DNA of 64,000 bases from Polycladomyces abyssicola (lineage in GTDB: Bacteria; Bacillota; Bacilli; Thermoactinomycetales; JIR-001): assembly GCF_018326425.1 (NCBI RefSeq), contig NZ_AP024601.1, positions 2,034,001 through 2,098,000 on the forward strand. The letters run 5' to 3'. Below are positions 7,992 to 16,798 of the stretch, in pieces. The notes under the pieces were generated by a model. The model was given only the letters and a program-made list of their open reading frames with translations, was not told the origin of the DNA and did no database searches. Both the position numbers and the translations under genes were made by a program. Within the stretch, counting starts at the first letter, position 1. Every line of letters begins with the position of its first letter.

Positions 7992-8606
7992 TCATCCCTC
8001 CGGTTTGATCAGCGAATCCAGCACGTCCGTCACTTCTTTCTCGGTAACCGCGCCTGTTTTACTCCACACGATGACCCCGTTGGCATCCACGATATAGGTG
8101 GTCGGAATGCCCAAGATCGAATAGGCTTCCGCCACTTCTCCCGTTTCATCCTTCAACACGGGGAAGGTCAGCTTATGTTGTTGGAGAAATTGGCCGACGC
8201 CTTCCACATTTGTTTCCTCTGTGGTGAGATTCACCATGAAAAAGTCCACACGTTTCCCGTACCGATTGTACATCGACTGCAAAATCGGCATTTCCTCACG
8301 GCACGGCGGGCACCATGTCGCCCAAAAGTTGATCAAGGCCGGCTTGCCGTTCCGTTTGGCCAAGTCCATCGTCTGCCCGTCCAATGTCTGCAAGGCAAAA
8401 ACGGGTGCGACGTCCCCATTTTTCAATCCCGTATTCTTTTGAGGGGGCGTTGATTTTTTTTCGACCTGCTGCTTGAGTGACGTTGACGATGGGTGTGTCG
8501 TCTGAGCGGAATCCTGTTTTCCGCCGTACCAAACGGCACCGATCAACGCTGCGACGATCAACAGCCCGATCAGCCCGTTTCGCCAAGCTTTAGGTTGCCC
8601 TGCCAA
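7992..8606 (-). CDS. TlpA-like thiol-disulfide oxidoreductase
   Basis: The 204-residue protein has a signal anchor (about residues 10-28), a polar linker and a thioredoxin-like domain with FWATWCPPCREEMP; Cys99 and Cys102 form the active site. The cis-proline motif GIPTTYIV is present. It is the second membrane thioredoxin in this region and is translationally adjacent to ccdA, so it is the likely direct recipient of CcdA electrons. Substrate could be apocytochrome c or another secreted disulfide protein. Confidence 0.85.
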   Translation of the reverse strand: MAGQPKAWRNGLIGLLIVAALIGAVWYGGKQDSAQTTHPSSTSLKQQVEKKSTPPQKNTGLKNGDVAPVFALQTLDGQTMDLAKRNGKPALINFWATWCPPCREEMPILQSMYNRYGKRVDFFMVNLTTEETNVEGVGQFLQQHKLTFPVLKDETGEVAEAYSILGIPTTYIVDANGVIVWSKTGAVTEKEVTDVLDSLIKPEG

Positions 8607-8714
8607 TGGCTTCGCCTCCTTATCTCACTAGGGCGTGTCTTTAGCTCAGGGGACATCCCCTGTAACCAGTATATCTCAGCAATCTACGAAAATTTGCCCG
8701 AAAAGGGGATAACA

Positions 8715-8737
8715 GAAAAAAAGGGGGGCATCCCCCC
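8715..8737 (-). terminator. Terminator of the copA-csoR-copZ operon
   Basis: GGGGGGCATCCCCCC with eight T residues on the minus strand, 32 bases after the copZ stop. Confidence 0.8.
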
Positions 8738-8769
8738 GAGCCTTACCTACAGAGACCGGCGAGACAACC

Positions 8770-8982
8770 TCATCCGTCCACAACATCATAGCCCTGGTCT
8801 TCAATCGCCTCTTTCATTTGCTCCACCGTCGCCCCGGTTTCATCATACCAAACGGTGACCTTTTTCTCGGCGAGGTTGACTTCCGCCCGCTCTACACCCG
8901 TCAATTTTTTGAGTGCGCCTTCGACCGCCTGCTTGCAATGATTGCACGACATACCTTCCACTCGGAGCGTGATCGTTTGCAT
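8770..8982 (-). CDS. copZ: Copper chaperone CopZ
   Basis: The 70-residue protein is one heavy-metal-associated domain with the Cu(I)-binding loop GMSCNHC (Cys13, Cys16). It hands copper to CopA or to CsoR. It is last in the copA-csoR-copZ operon, 13 bases after csoR. Length equals that of B. subtilis CopZ (69). Confidence 0.92.
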   Translation of the reverse strand: MQTITLRVEGMSCNHCKQAVEGALKKLTGVERAEVNLAEKKVTVWYDETGATVEQMKEAIEDQGYDVVDG

Positions 8983-8995
8983 CGTCAGATCCTCC

Positions 8996-9322
8996 TCACT
9001 TTTTCATCAGTTTGTGAACAGTGGTCAACAGCTCTTCGATCACCGCCAGATCGCCTTCCTGAATCCGCTCGACCACACAGCTTTTCATATGTCCTTCCAA
9101 CAACAGCTTGCTCACGCCGTTCAAAGCGGATTGGATCGCCGCAATTTGATTCAGCACATCATCACAATAGGTATCATTCTCGATCATACGGCGTACTCCC
9201 CGTACCTGCCCCTCAATGCGGTTCAGACGGGTGATGAGATTGTTTTTGAATGTTTCCGTATGATGACTGTTCCTTGGCGACTTCGACACGGGGGATTCCC
9301 GGCTTGCATCCGTCCTGTCCAT
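8996..9322 (-). CDS. csoR: Copper-sensing repressor CsoR
   Basis: The 108-residue protein has the CsoR core RLNRIEGQVRGVRRMI and a complete Cys-His-Cys copper site: Cys53, His78 and Cys82 (GHMKSC). Cu(I) binding releases DNA. An N-terminal polar extension of about 20 residues precedes the core. It starts one base after the copA stop, with AAAGGAG inside the end of copA. A second promoter for csoR appears to lie within copA (9349-9378). Confidence 0.9.
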   Translation of the reverse strand: MDRTDASRESPVSKSPRNSHHTETFKNNLITRLNRIEGQVRGVRRMIENDTYCDDVLNQIAAIQSALNGVSKLLLEGHMKSCVVERIQEGDLAVIEELLTTVHKLMKK

Positions 9323-9323
9323 C

Positions 9324-11798
9324 TCATCGATCTCCTTTCGCCAATTTCACTATACTATACCCCCTCCCCCCTTGGAAAGAAGAGTCTCCGTGATGGGAAG
9401 GGCGTTTGACCCGTTGCAGACGAAGCGCGTTCAGAACGACGGACACCGAGCTGAAGGCCATCGCCGCCCCCGCCAGCCAAGGTGCCAACCATCCGGCAGC
9501 AGCCACCGGAATACCGACGGCATTGTAGACCAAAGCCCAGAACAAGTTTTGCCGGATGTTCCTCACCGTCAAACGGCTGATGACGAGCGCATCGACGATG
9601 CCATTCAGGTCACCGCGCATCAACGTGATATCCGCTGCTTCCATGGCCACGTCGGTCCCCGTACCAATCGCCATGCCTACGTCCGCTGCCGCCAAAGCGG
9701 GAGCGTCGTTGATGCCGTCGCCCACCATGGCCACTATTTTCCCTTCCGCCTGCAACTGTTTGATCGTTTCCGCTTTTTCTTCGGGCAATACTTCCGCGAT
9801 GACTCGCTTGATCCCCACTTCGCGGGCAATGGACTGAGCGGTACGTGTATTGTCTCCCGTGAGCAGGATCACTTCCAGTCCCATCGCCTTCAGGCGTTCA
9901 ATCGCTTGCCGGGAAGTGGGTTTCACCGGATCAGCCACTGCGAGCGCCCCCGCATATTTGCCGTCAATCGCCGTCAGTATGGCCGTTTTCCCTTCTTCCT
10001 CCCATTTTTGCAACACGGTTTCCGCCGTGGAAAAATCCACATCGTGCTGTTCCATCCATTTACGATTACCGATCCAAACATCGCGCCCTTCCACTTGGGC
10101 ACGAATACCGTGACCAGGAGCCGCTTCAAAGGATTCCACATCCGGAAGCCCCTCTCCGTTTTCATCAACACTGGCTACCACCGCTCGGGCCAGAGGGTGT
10201 TCCGACTTCTTTTCCGCCGCAGCCACCAGACGCAACCATTCTTGTTTGTCCCACAGCACCTCTGCAATCGCATCCGTCAATACCGGTTTTCCTTCCGTGA
10301 TCGTACCCGTTTTGTCCAACACCACCGTTTGGACTCGGTGGGCCGTTTCCAGATGCTCGCCGCTTTTGAACAAAACCCCCCATTCTGCGGCACGTCCCGA
10401 TCCCGCCATGATCGAGGTGGGGGTGGCTAAGCCCAATGCGCAGGGACAAGCGATAACCAGTACGGCGATCGCTTTTTCCAGAGCGGAGGCGAATTGACCG
10501 GGTTCCAACAATACATACCACAACCCAAACGTGACCAACGCAATTCCGACGACAATCGGTACGAACACGCCCGAGACAGCGTCGGCGATGCGTTGAATGG
10601 GCGCCTTGGCCGCCTGAGCTTCTTCCACCACCCGGATGATCTGCGCCAGCACCGTGTCTTTTCCGACTCGGTTGGCCCGCAAAGTCAATGACCCATTGCC
10701 GTTCACTGTACCGCCGATCACCTTATCCCCGATCGTTTTCTCAACGGGAATACTTTCTCCCGTCAACATCGACTCATCCACGGAAGAGCTGCCTTCCATC
10801 ACTTCGCCGTCTACCGGAACCTTCTCACCCGGTTTGACAAGCACTTGATCGCCAACCTCCAATTCAGCTGCCGGAATGCGCAGTTCTTTCCCATCCCGGA
10901 TGACCGTTGCCATCTTCGGCTGCAGGTTCATCAATTTACGGATCGCTTCCGACGTATGCCCCTTGGCCCGGGCTTCCAACCATTTGCCAAGGAGTATCAA
11001 GGTGATCAACACGGCACTGGTTTCATAATACAGCTCCGCATGACCGCCTCCCATGGTGCGAAGTGTCTGAAACAGACTGTAAAAATAGGCGGCCGACGTA
11101 CCGAGAGCGACCAACACATCCATGTTGGCGCTGCGGTTGCGTAATGCTTTGAATGCCCCTTTATAAAATTGCCATCCGATCCCCAGCTGAATCGGTGTGG
11201 TCAGAACCAGCTGAACCCACGGATTCATCAACGGCTCCGGCACCCACAGAAAAGAGAGAAACGCAAAATGTCCTGCCATCGCCCACAACAACGGTAGCGA
11301 CAACAGAGCAGACCAGACGAATTGGCGTTTGCGCCTGGCGATGTCCAACTGCCGATGGTCATGATCTTCCGGTTGTGCCGAACGGAGTTTTGCCCGATAA
11401 CCCAGCTGTTCCACCTTCCGCATCATATCGTCCGCGTTCACCGATGCAGGGGAGTACGTCACCCGCGCAGTCTCCGTCGCCAGGTTGACATGGGCTTCCC
11501 ACACACCCGGTAAACGGGACAACCCTTTTTCAATGCGGGTAGCACACGCAGCGCATGTCATCCCCGTGATAGCCAGATCGACGGTCTCCTTCACCGTCCC
11601 ATATCCCAACGCTTCGATTTTTTCCCCTATTTTCTTCACATCCAGCCGTTCCGGATCATAATGGATTGTGGCTTGTTCTGTCGCAAGATTGACGTTGGCA
11701 TCCTGTACCCCTTCCAAGTGTTTCAATCCTTTTTCAATCCGATTGGCGCATGCGGCGCATGTCATCCCTGTGATTCGGACCACGACTTGCTTTTTCAC
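9324..11798 (-). CDS. copA: Copper-exporting P1B-type ATPase CopA
   Basis: The 824-residue protein has two N-terminal metal-binding domains (GMTCAAC at residues 11-17 and 79-85), eight membrane helices, the CPC metal-transport motif in [13 protein letters not shown], the phosphorylation motif DKTGT, and the hinge GDGINDAP. It exports Cu(I). GTG 11798 is preferred because GAGGTGAT precedes it; a GTG at 11807 overlaps that site. The C-terminus is odd: after the usual LRLQRVK it continues for about 26 residues ([15 protein letters not shown] and on) encoded by what looks like a copied promoter. Confidence 0.93.
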   Translation of the reverse strand: MKKQVVVRITGMTCAACANRIEKGLKHLEGVQDANVNLATEQATIHYDPERLDVKKIGEKIEALGYGTVKETVDLAITGMTCAACATRIEKGLSRLPGVWEAHVNLATETARVTYSPASVNADDMMRKVEQLGYRAKLRSAQPEDHDHRQLDIARRKRQFVWSALLSLPLLWAMAGHFAFLSFLWVPEPLMNPWVQLVLTTPIQLGIGWQFYKGAFKALRNRSANMDVLVALGTSAAYFYSLFQTLRTMGGGHAELYYETSAVLITLILLGKWLEARAKGHTSEAIRKLMNLQPKMATVIRDGKELRIPAAELEVGDQVLVKPGEKVPVDGEVMEGSSSVDESMLTGESIPVEKTIGDKVIGGTVNGNGSLTLRANRVGKDTVLAQIIRVVEEAQAAKAPIQRIADAVSGVFVPIVVGIALVTFGLWYVLLEPGQFASALEKAIAVLVIACPCALGLATPTSIMAGSGRAAEWGVLFKSGEHLETAHRVQTVVLDKTGTITEGKPVLTDAIAEVLWDKQEWLRLVAAAEKKSEHPLARAVVASVDENGEGLPDVESFEAAPGHGIRAQVEGRDVWIGNRKWMEQHDVDFSTAETVLQKWEEEGKTAILTAIDGKYAGALAVADPVKPTSRQAIERLKAMGLEVILLTGDNTRTAQSIAREVGIKRVIAEVLPEEKAETIKQLQAEGKIVAMVGDGINDAPALAAADVGMAIGTGTDVAMEAADITLMRGDLNGIVDALVISRLTVRNIRQNLFWALVYNAVGIPVAAAGWLAPWLAGAAMAFSSVSVVLNALRLQRVKRPSHHGDSSFQGGRGYSIVKLAKGDR
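9349..9378 (-). promoter_or_regulatory. Second CsoR-type promoter, inside the 3' end of copA
   Basis: TTTCCA (9373-9378) and TATAGT (9349-9354) are 18 bases apart, the same layout as the copA promoter. The spacer keeps TATACTATACCCCC, identical over 14 bases to the copA operator half, but the other half-site has been lost. It would drive csoR-copZ separately from copA. Confidence 0.5.
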
Positions 11799-11896
11799 GT
11801 TTATCACCTCGATAGGATACTGGGCATCCGTATCCTTGTTCGGTACTATTCCCCTGATGGTCTTGTTTCTACACCCACATGTTCGATCTCAGTTGC

Positions 11897-11926
11897 ATTA
11901 TACTATACCCCCCTATAGTATGTAAA
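11897..11926 (-). promoter_or_regulatory. copA promoter with CsoR operator
   Basis: TTTACA (11921-11926) and TATAAT (11897-11902) are 18 bases apart. The spacer holds a perfect inverted repeat, ATACTATA-CCCCCC-TATAGTAT (11900-11921), of the CsoR operator type. The arrangement explains repression by blocking RNA polymerase. Confidence 0.75.
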
Positions 11927-12044
11927 GCGGAAAATGAGATGACATGGATACCCATTCGTTCTCCTTCACAATTCCGTTACAATGGAACCGGGATATCAAA
12001 CCCTATCGGTACAGATGTATGTAAATGGGTGGAGAAAGGGAGAT

Positions 12045-12620
12045 ATGATGGTTTCATACTGGGTGGATCGATTTACCGACTGGGGATGGTGGGCTGTTCT
12101 GGTCAGTATCGTGGTCAACGGCGGTATCAATTTGATCGGGTTTCTGCCTTCCGTCGCGATTACTGCGGCCAATACACTCGTCTGGGGTCCCTGGCTGGGG
12201 GGAATCGTTTCATGGTTGGGGGAAATGCTGGGTTCAGCTGCTGCTTTTTTTCTGTATCGCTTAGGGGTAAAAAAAGCGGGCCTCACCCGGCACCTGGATT
12301 GGAAATGGGTTCGTTCTCTCAACCGGATGACCCGACAACAGAAACTGCTTTCCCTGATCCTGATCCGGATCACCCCGTTCGTCCCATCCGGATTGGTCAA
12401 CATGGCAGCTGCCCTGACTACCATTCCCGCGTGGATTTTTTTGGCAGCGACTGCCGTTGGAAAAATCCCATCCATCTCACTTGAGGTGCTGATCAGTTAT
12501 AACCTGACCCACGTAGAATCCAACTATATCCGATTGGGCATTACATTGATCATATTGGCACTGGGATTCTTCATTTGGAAACGGGGACGGTGGCTGGTGC
12601 CACCGTACGAAACCAAATGA
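12045..12620 (+). CDS. TVP38/TMEM64 (VTT-domain) membrane protein
   Basis: The 191-residue protein has five or so hydrophobic segments and VTT/DedA-like features: GFLPSVAITAANTLVWGPW, a GEMLGSAAAFFLYR re-entrant region, and the RITPFVPSGLVN motif. DedA/VTT proteins are linked to lipid flipping or membrane homeostasis. The ATG at 12045 follows AAAGGGAG. It is divergent from copA and shares its upstream region, though a functional link to copper is not shown. Confidence 0.8.
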   Translation: MMVSYWVDRFTDWGWWAVLVSIVVNGGINLIGFLPSVAITAANTLVWGPWLGGIVSWLGEMLGSAAAFFLYRLGVKKAGLTRHLDWKWVRSLNRMTRQQKLLSLILIRITPFVPSGLVNMAAALTTIPAWIFLAATAVGKIPSISLEVLISYNLTHVESNYIRLGITLIILALGFFIWKRGRWLVPPYETK

Positions 12621-12690
12621 TCAACATGTACAGACTGCCGACAGATTTCCGCAATCAATGTTTCTTCTGTATCCTTCGTTTAGAGGGCGA

Positions 12691-12754
12691 GCCTGTTTCC
12701 CTTTCGCTCCTGTTTCCCTTCAGATCAATGGTCACGCGCGGGAAACAGGCCTCC
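12691..12754 (+). repeat. Dispersed hairpin repeat, copy A
   Basis: GCCTGTTTCCC (12691-12701) pairs perfectly with GGGAAACAGGC (12740-12750), followed by CTCC. It is one of at least four related intergenic hairpins in the window (others at 21980, 35367 and 62568). It sits between converging genes. Confidence 0.55.
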
Positions 12755-12842
12755 TCAATCCTGTGTGTTTCGGGTTTATTAAATAACTAGTCTGTATCAA
12801 TCAGATGAGATGATACGTCTCTCTACTCCAACGTTTGCTTGT

Positions 12843-13475
12843 TCAGCCCATCATCCCCGTCACAAACGGATTGGACGCCTGCTCACGGCCGATCGTGGTC
12901 GTCGGGCCATGTCCGGGATATACCCGCGTCTCTTCCGGCATTTCCATCAATACGTCATGGATGGAACGCATCAATGTTTCGTAATCGCCCCCAGGTAGAT
13001 CGGTTCGGCCGATCGACCCGGCAAACAAGACGTCACCGCTGAACACCTGATCATCCAGATGGAACGTCACACTGCCCGGCGAATGGCCCGGTGTATGGTA
13101 GACGCGGAATTCCCTGCCGATCCATTTCAATGTTTCCCCACCGTCCAACAAGTGATCCGCCGGGTTACAGCGAATCAGCTCCAACCCCGGAAACAGGCTG
13201 GATCCGTTTTTTTGCGGATCGGCAAGCCATTCCGCTTCCGCACGGTGCACATAAACCGGTGCCCCGGTCGCTGCCCGTACGTCTTCCACCCCACCGATAT
13301 GGTCAAAATGCGCATGGGTCAGCAATATGGCCTGCACGTTCAATTGTTCCGCCTGCACCCATTCCAGCACCGGATCAGGGCCCATCCCCGGATCAATCAC
13401 CACTGCTTCCCGTCCTTCATACAACACATAACAATTGGTTGCCACGGGGCCAAGCGTAAAGGAACGCACGTTCAT
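12843..13475 (-). CDS. MBL-fold hydrolase, glyoxalase II-like (YqgX-like)
   Basis: The 210-residue protein carries the metallo-beta-lactamase signature THAHFDHIGG (His54, His56, Asp58, His59), HTPGHSPGS, FSGDVLF and the last ligand region VYPGHGPTT. This is the compact hydroxyacylglutathione-hydrolase-like type similar to B. subtilis YqgX. It lacks the C-terminal substrate domain of classical glyoxalase II, and the natural thioester substrate is unknown. Confidence 0.87.
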   Translation of the reverse strand: MNVRSFTLGPVATNCYVLYEGREAVVIDPGMGPDPVLEWVQAEQLNVQAILLTHAHFDHIGGVEDVRAATGAPVYVHRAEAEWLADPQKNGSSLFPGLELIRCNPADHLLDGGETLKWIGREFRVYHTPGHSPGSVTFHLDDQVFSGDVLFAGSIGRTDLPGGDYETLMRSIHDVLMEMPEETRVYPGHGPTTTIGREQASNPFVTGMMG

Positions 13476-13659
13476 GATTTTTCACCTTCCCCTATGAATA
13501 GATGGGATACTTTTCATTCTACACCGAAATGTTTGCTTCATACGATGACACGGAGAGAAAACGGGGCAATTGACAGATACATTGTTGCATACATCGGATC
13601 ATATGTCTGCGGATACACTAACAGCAACTGATCACGTTCACGGAAAGGAAGGAACGCCA

Positions 13660-14235
13660 TTGATCCGTCTGTTGTTCATTGTTTGTACGATCGGCCTTTT
13701 AACCTTCGGGTGTCAACCGGCCAATAAGCCGCCGGCCAACCAAGCGGCACCGCCGCCCAACATTCCCGAAACCATCCATGTCAAACAAACGGCGCCGGAA
13801 GCCGGCCGACCCGCCAATCCGCAAGCGATCGCCCGCAGATTGACACAAATCGCCATCAGCCAGCCCCAGGTACGTGGAGCTACGGCCGTCGTTGCAGGGC
13901 GGTATACAGTTGTTGGCATTGATATCGACCCCGCCTTGGATCGCGGGCGCGTTGGCACCATCAAGTACTCTGTCGCCCAGGCCCTGCGTAAAGACCCCTA
14001 TGGTGCGCATGCGCTGGTTACTGCCGATGTGGATCTGGTGCAACGATTGCGCGAATTGAGCGAAGACGTTCGCCAAGGACGACCGGCTGTCGGTGTGGCG
14101 CAGGAGTTGGCCGAAATCGTCAACCGTTTGATGCCGCAACCGTCCAAAACCGTTCCCAAACGGGAACAGCAGAACACCAAACTCAATCAGGAAAAAATCG
14201 ATCAATCTCCGTCCGCCCCCTCACCACGTCAATGA
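13660..14235 (+). CDS. YhcN/YlaJ-family sporulation lipoprotein
   Basis: The 191-residue product begins with a lipoprotein signal ending in LTFGC, a proline-rich linker, then the YhcN/YlaJ domain (VRGATAVVAGRYTVVGIDID, SVAQALRKDPYGAHALVTAD) and a basic Pro/Gln-rich tail. Family members are found in the inner spore membrane or coat region and help germination. The TTG at 13660 follows GGAAGGA and gives a proper signal peptide; an upstream in-frame TTG at 13570 would bury it. Confidence 0.85.
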   Translation: MIRLLFIVCTIGLLTFGCQPANKPPANQAAPPPNIPETIHVKQTAPEAGRPANPQAIARRLTQIAISQPQVRGATAVVAGRYTVVGIDIDPALDRGRVGTIKYSVAQALRKDPYGAHALVTADVDLVQRLRELSEDVRQGRPAVGVAQELAEIVNRLMPQPSKTVPKREQQNTKLNQEKIDQSPSAPSPRQ

Positions 14236-14255
14236 GGGAACTTCATCCATTCTAT

Positions 14256-14306
14256 AAAAAGGACCGGTATCCGTCGAGCAGCCCGAAAAAACGGACACGG
14301 TCCTTT
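14256..14306. terminator. Bidirectional terminator
   Basis: GGACCGGTATCCGT (14261-14274) pairs with ACGGACACGGTCC (14291-14303). A/T runs flank both sides, between converging genes. Confidence 0.7.
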
Positions 14307-14312
14307 CCTCTC

Positions 14313-14621
14313 TCACAAACGGAATATCAGGTAATCAAACACCACGTAAGACAGGACGGGGATGATCACACTGGTCAGGATCAATGTCCGCGGCGGGCGC
14401 TTTACCTGCATCACTGCATTGATCACAGCATGAACCATCAGTAAAATCACCACCGCCACAGCCAACAAGCCTGTCACCATCCATCCCGACGGTTTGGATG
14501 CTTGGGCCATGAATGCGTGCACCTCTTGGAAAAAGGCCCACATGTTCACCACCGGACCTATGGCGAGAAACGCCACCACGTTCACTAACCAAAACGCGAT
14601 GTTTCCCCATCGGCGTGCCAA
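14313..14621 (-). CDS. Unrecognised three-helix membrane protein
   Basis: This 102-residue protein has three hydrophobic helices (about residues 8-28, 42-62 and 78-98) and no motif I recognise. The TTG start at 14621 is preferred because GAGGAGG lies six bases upstream; a TTG at 14642 would overlap the preceding gene. It follows the flavin-type gene closely and is probably co-transcribed with it. Confidence 0.6.
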   Translation of the reverse strand: MARRWGNIAFWLVNVVAFLAIGPVVNMWAFFQEVHAFMAQASKPSGWMVTGLLAVAVVILLMVHAVINAVMQVKRPPRTLILTSVIIPVLSYVVFDYLIFRL

Positions 14622-14638
14622 CCTCGTCTCCTCCTCTA

Positions 14639-15103
14639 TCAAGCCGTTCCGTCTTTTTTCAACGCGCTCATCACTTGGTTGTCCAATTTGGCTGCAGCGT
14701 CTTCGTCATAGGTTTTTACATAGGTGGGCTCTTGATCGATTTTGGCTCCGTAGAACATTACGTCACGCACTGCCGTCACATCCACTTCCACTTTGGCCAG
14801 TTTGATCTGAACATTGGCCATCGGCTTCTCCACCACACGCGCTTTTCCCTCGATCGCATAAGTGGAACCAGCTCCGATCAGCGTGATGCTCACATCCGGG
14901 TTCGCCTCGATGTTTTCCACGATGCGGGAACGCTGCCCCACCGCAAACCGGATTTGGTTCGGATTAGGCGCAAATACCCAGGATACGGTGTGGACACTGG
15001 GCGCTTTAGTTTCCACATCCACAGTGGCCAACAACACGTAATGTTCCTTCTGCAATTTGGCCAGCAGCGTTTCAGGCAGTTCATTCGCCACCAGATCCGA
15101 CAT
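14639..15103 (-). CDS. Pyridoxamine-5'-phosphate-oxidase-like (FMN-binding split barrel) protein
   Basis: The 154-residue protein shows the split-barrel pattern: EHYVLLATVDVETKAPSVHT, VSWVFAPNPNQIRFAVGQ and SRIVENIEANPDVSITL. Such proteins bind FMN, F420 or haem; which one, and the reaction, cannot be read here. The ATG at 15103 is seven bases after AGGAGG, while ATG 15109 is too close. Confidence 0.75.
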   Translation of the reverse strand: MSDLVANELPETLLAKLQKEHYVLLATVDVETKAPSVHTVSWVFAPNPNQIRFAVGQRSRIVENIEANPDVSITLIGAGSTYAIEGKARVVEKPMANVQIKLAKVEVDVTAVRDVMFYGAKIDQEPTYVKTYDEDAAAKLDNQVMSALKKDGTA

Positions 15104-15564
15104 CTGCATCTCCTCCTGTTGATTCCTGATTTACTACATCCGATCAGACCGGCGGAAAAATGTTCGAAGCCAGCCATCTGACTTCTAATATTCCCCACTT
15201 TAACATACTGCTCGTTCGGAATCGTATACGATATTGGACGACATCAGCATACACAAGAAAAAAGCTGGTCACAACCCTATTCTTCCTTTTCTCGACATAT
15301 AAAACCAGCTGCCGTTGAGCAGCTGGTTTGGTCATCATCGAATCAATATCTTTCCAATCAATCATCCCATTGGACTTCGATCCCGTCATCACCGTGGCCC
15401 AACATTTCTTTGGGTTGAACCACTGAAAATGTGATACACTGTCCATGAAAACAAAAATCGGCCCGTTGTTTGCAAAATGTTTGCAAACGGACCTGTTACG
15501 TGGATTCTAAAAATGTTCCCCTTTTCGTAGTATACTAGTGTGGAAGGAAGGGGAAGATCGAACC
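15104..15564. other. 460-base intergenic region
   Basis: No convincing gene is seen. It holds a hairpin ACCAGCTGC/GCAGCTGGT (15304-15327), a 21-base dyad at 15468-15488 and a TATACT -10-like element (15531-15536) ahead of the next plus-strand gene. Confidence 0.5.
15468..15488. promoter_or_regulatory. Operator-like dyad of two TTTGCAAA palindromes
   Basis: GTTTGCAAA-ATG-TTTGCAAAC is a perfect 9-bp inverted repeat whose arms each contain the self-palindrome TTTGCAAA. It lies about 45 bases upstream of a -10-like TATACT. The binding protein is unknown. Confidence 0.45.
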
Positions 15565-15909
15565 ATGAAGCGGCAGAAAACCGTCACTTACCATCCCAAC
15601 TTAATCGAACGGGTGGAGAAACTGGCCAACCACACGGAGCACCTTAACGCCCGGCTGGACCGGATCACCTTGTGGATGGAACAATCTCGCCTGCAAGATC
15701 TGCTGATGAACTACACCCAACCGCGACGTGTGTTTTGGCTCAACCTGCTCGCCGGATTGAGCAGGGGACTCGGTCTGACACTGGGGACAGCGATTGTGAT
15801 CAGTCTGCTCAGCATTTTGCTGTCTGAACTCTCTCATATCCCCTATATCAGCGACACTATCCAGCAATTGAAGAAGATCGTGGACCATTCTTCCCCTCAC
15901 ACCCGTTGA
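15565..15909 (+). CDS. DUF5665-type membrane protein
   Basis: The 114-residue protein has a polar helical N-terminus (HTEHLNARLDRITLWMEQSR), a motif NYTQPRRVFWLNLLAGLSRG and one transmembrane helix (about 58-82: LGLTLGTAIVISLLSILL). This matches small Bacillales proteins annotated DUF5665, of unknown function. It is followed by a ylaI-like gene 31 bases downstream. Confidence 0.7.
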   Translation: MKRQKTVTYHPNLIERVEKLANHTEHLNARLDRITLWMEQSRLQDLLMNYTQPRRVFWLNLLAGLSRGLGLTLGTAIVISLLSILLSELSHIPYISDTIQQLKKIVDHSSPHTR

Positions 15910-15940
15910 CGGGAGAGGAAAGGCAAAGGAGATAAGAATC

Positions 15941-16114
15941 ATGAAAGTGATTTGTATTTTATGTGAACAGCCGTTTATACCAACCAAGCTGCAAGTGAAA
16001 AAACTCCGCAAACACCCGCATAAAATCATCATTTGTTCGGACTGCTACGAACGGGTGGGAAAAAAAGCTCTTGAACGCCGGGCAAAATCAGGAGCTTCGC
16101 CTACTACTGATTGA
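15941..16114 (+). CDS. YlaI-like zinc-ribbon protein (DUF2197)
   Basis: The 57-residue protein has two CxxC pairs, CILC (residues 5-8) and CSDC (32-35), separated by a short basic stretch, like B. subtilis YlaI. A zinc ribbon is likely. The ATG follows AAAGGAG. Its last codons overlap the end of the converging gene on the minus strand by 11 bases. Confidence 0.75.
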   Translation: MKVICILCEQPFIPTKLQVKKLRKHPHKIIICSDCYERVGKKALERRAKSGASPTTD

Positions 16115-16376
16115 ACTTGGGCTCTGACTCGATGAACGACAGCAATTGCTCCACCGCTTCCCGTTCGAATCGCTGTTCGCTCGTCTGCCCGTCCTTTTCA
16201 AATTGGACAAGATAATGATCCCCTTCCAGAGTGACACCCGTCACTTCCACACCATGGTCTTCCCGCAACATCTGTGCAAAAAACTCCACCGTGTCCTTGG
16301 CAGAACGATCCGCCGGACGAGCATCCCACACCACCTTGATCTGCAACCAATTGAACAAGGTATCCATCAACTGCAT
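16104..16376 (-). CDS. Unrecognised 90-residue acidic protein
   Basis: The product (MQLMDTLFNWLQIKVVW at its start) is small, soluble and acidic with a predicted alpha/beta pattern; DHYLVQFEKDGQTSEQRF looks like two strands. I do not recognise the family. Start 16376 has GGAG five bases upstream and lies inside the end of the preceding gene, so the two overlap by 10 bases. It is the last gene of a three-gene minus unit. Confidence 0.6.
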   Translation of the reverse strand: MQLMDTLFNWLQIKVVWDARPADRSAKDTVEFFAQMLREDHGVEVTGVTLEGDHYLVQFEKDGQTSEQRFEREAVEQLLSFIESEPKFNQ

Positions 16377-16798
16377 CTGTTCTCCGACACCCTCTTTCCT
16401 TCCGGTTCCACCAACAATCCCGTTCGAAAACCCTGACTCCACCAACGAACCAATGTTGTCCCCAGAGCATGTCCGTCAAAATGACGGGCCAGTGCCAGCG
16501 CATCCTCACCTCCCAACAGCGATTCAGCCCATCGGCATGCACAACCGGACAGGGACCAAGGTTTTCCGTTCAGCACGATGGGACCGTCCACTTCCAGCCG
16601 TTGTCGAAACATCCCGCACGTATCTTGTTCCTGTTGAATCATGCGGGTGATTTTCATTGGCAAAATCAGGCGTGGGTGCGCTCTGCGGGCGATCCATATC
16701 AATCGCTCCGCCGCCGTTTGATCCAATCGGATGCGTTCTTCTCCCAATGTCAACGGTGTGAGGCGTGTCACTGGCACCAGCCAGTAGCGCGCAGTCAT
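16367..16798 (-). CDS. Unrecognised 143-residue protein in the ylaH-like unit
   Basis: The protein begins MTARYWLVPVTRLTPL and has a hydrophobic-basic middle (ERLIWIARRAHPRLILPMKI) and two cysteines close together (SLSGCACRW). I cannot name its family. Its ATG shares one base with the stop of the ylaH-like gene (TGATG), which indicates translational coupling, and its end overlaps the next gene. Confidence 0.6.
   Translation of the reverse strand: MTARYWLVPVTRLTPLTLGEERIRLDQTAAERLIWIARRAHPRLILPMKITRMIQQEQDTCGMFRQRLEVDGPIVLNGKPWSLSGCACRWAESLLGGEDALALARHFDGHALGTTLVRWWSQGFRTGLLVEPEGKRVSENRCS

Noticed and set aside
15144-15446. 100-codon minus-strand frame in the 460-base gap
   Set aside because: It includes a hairpin, has no SD and no recognisable protein character.
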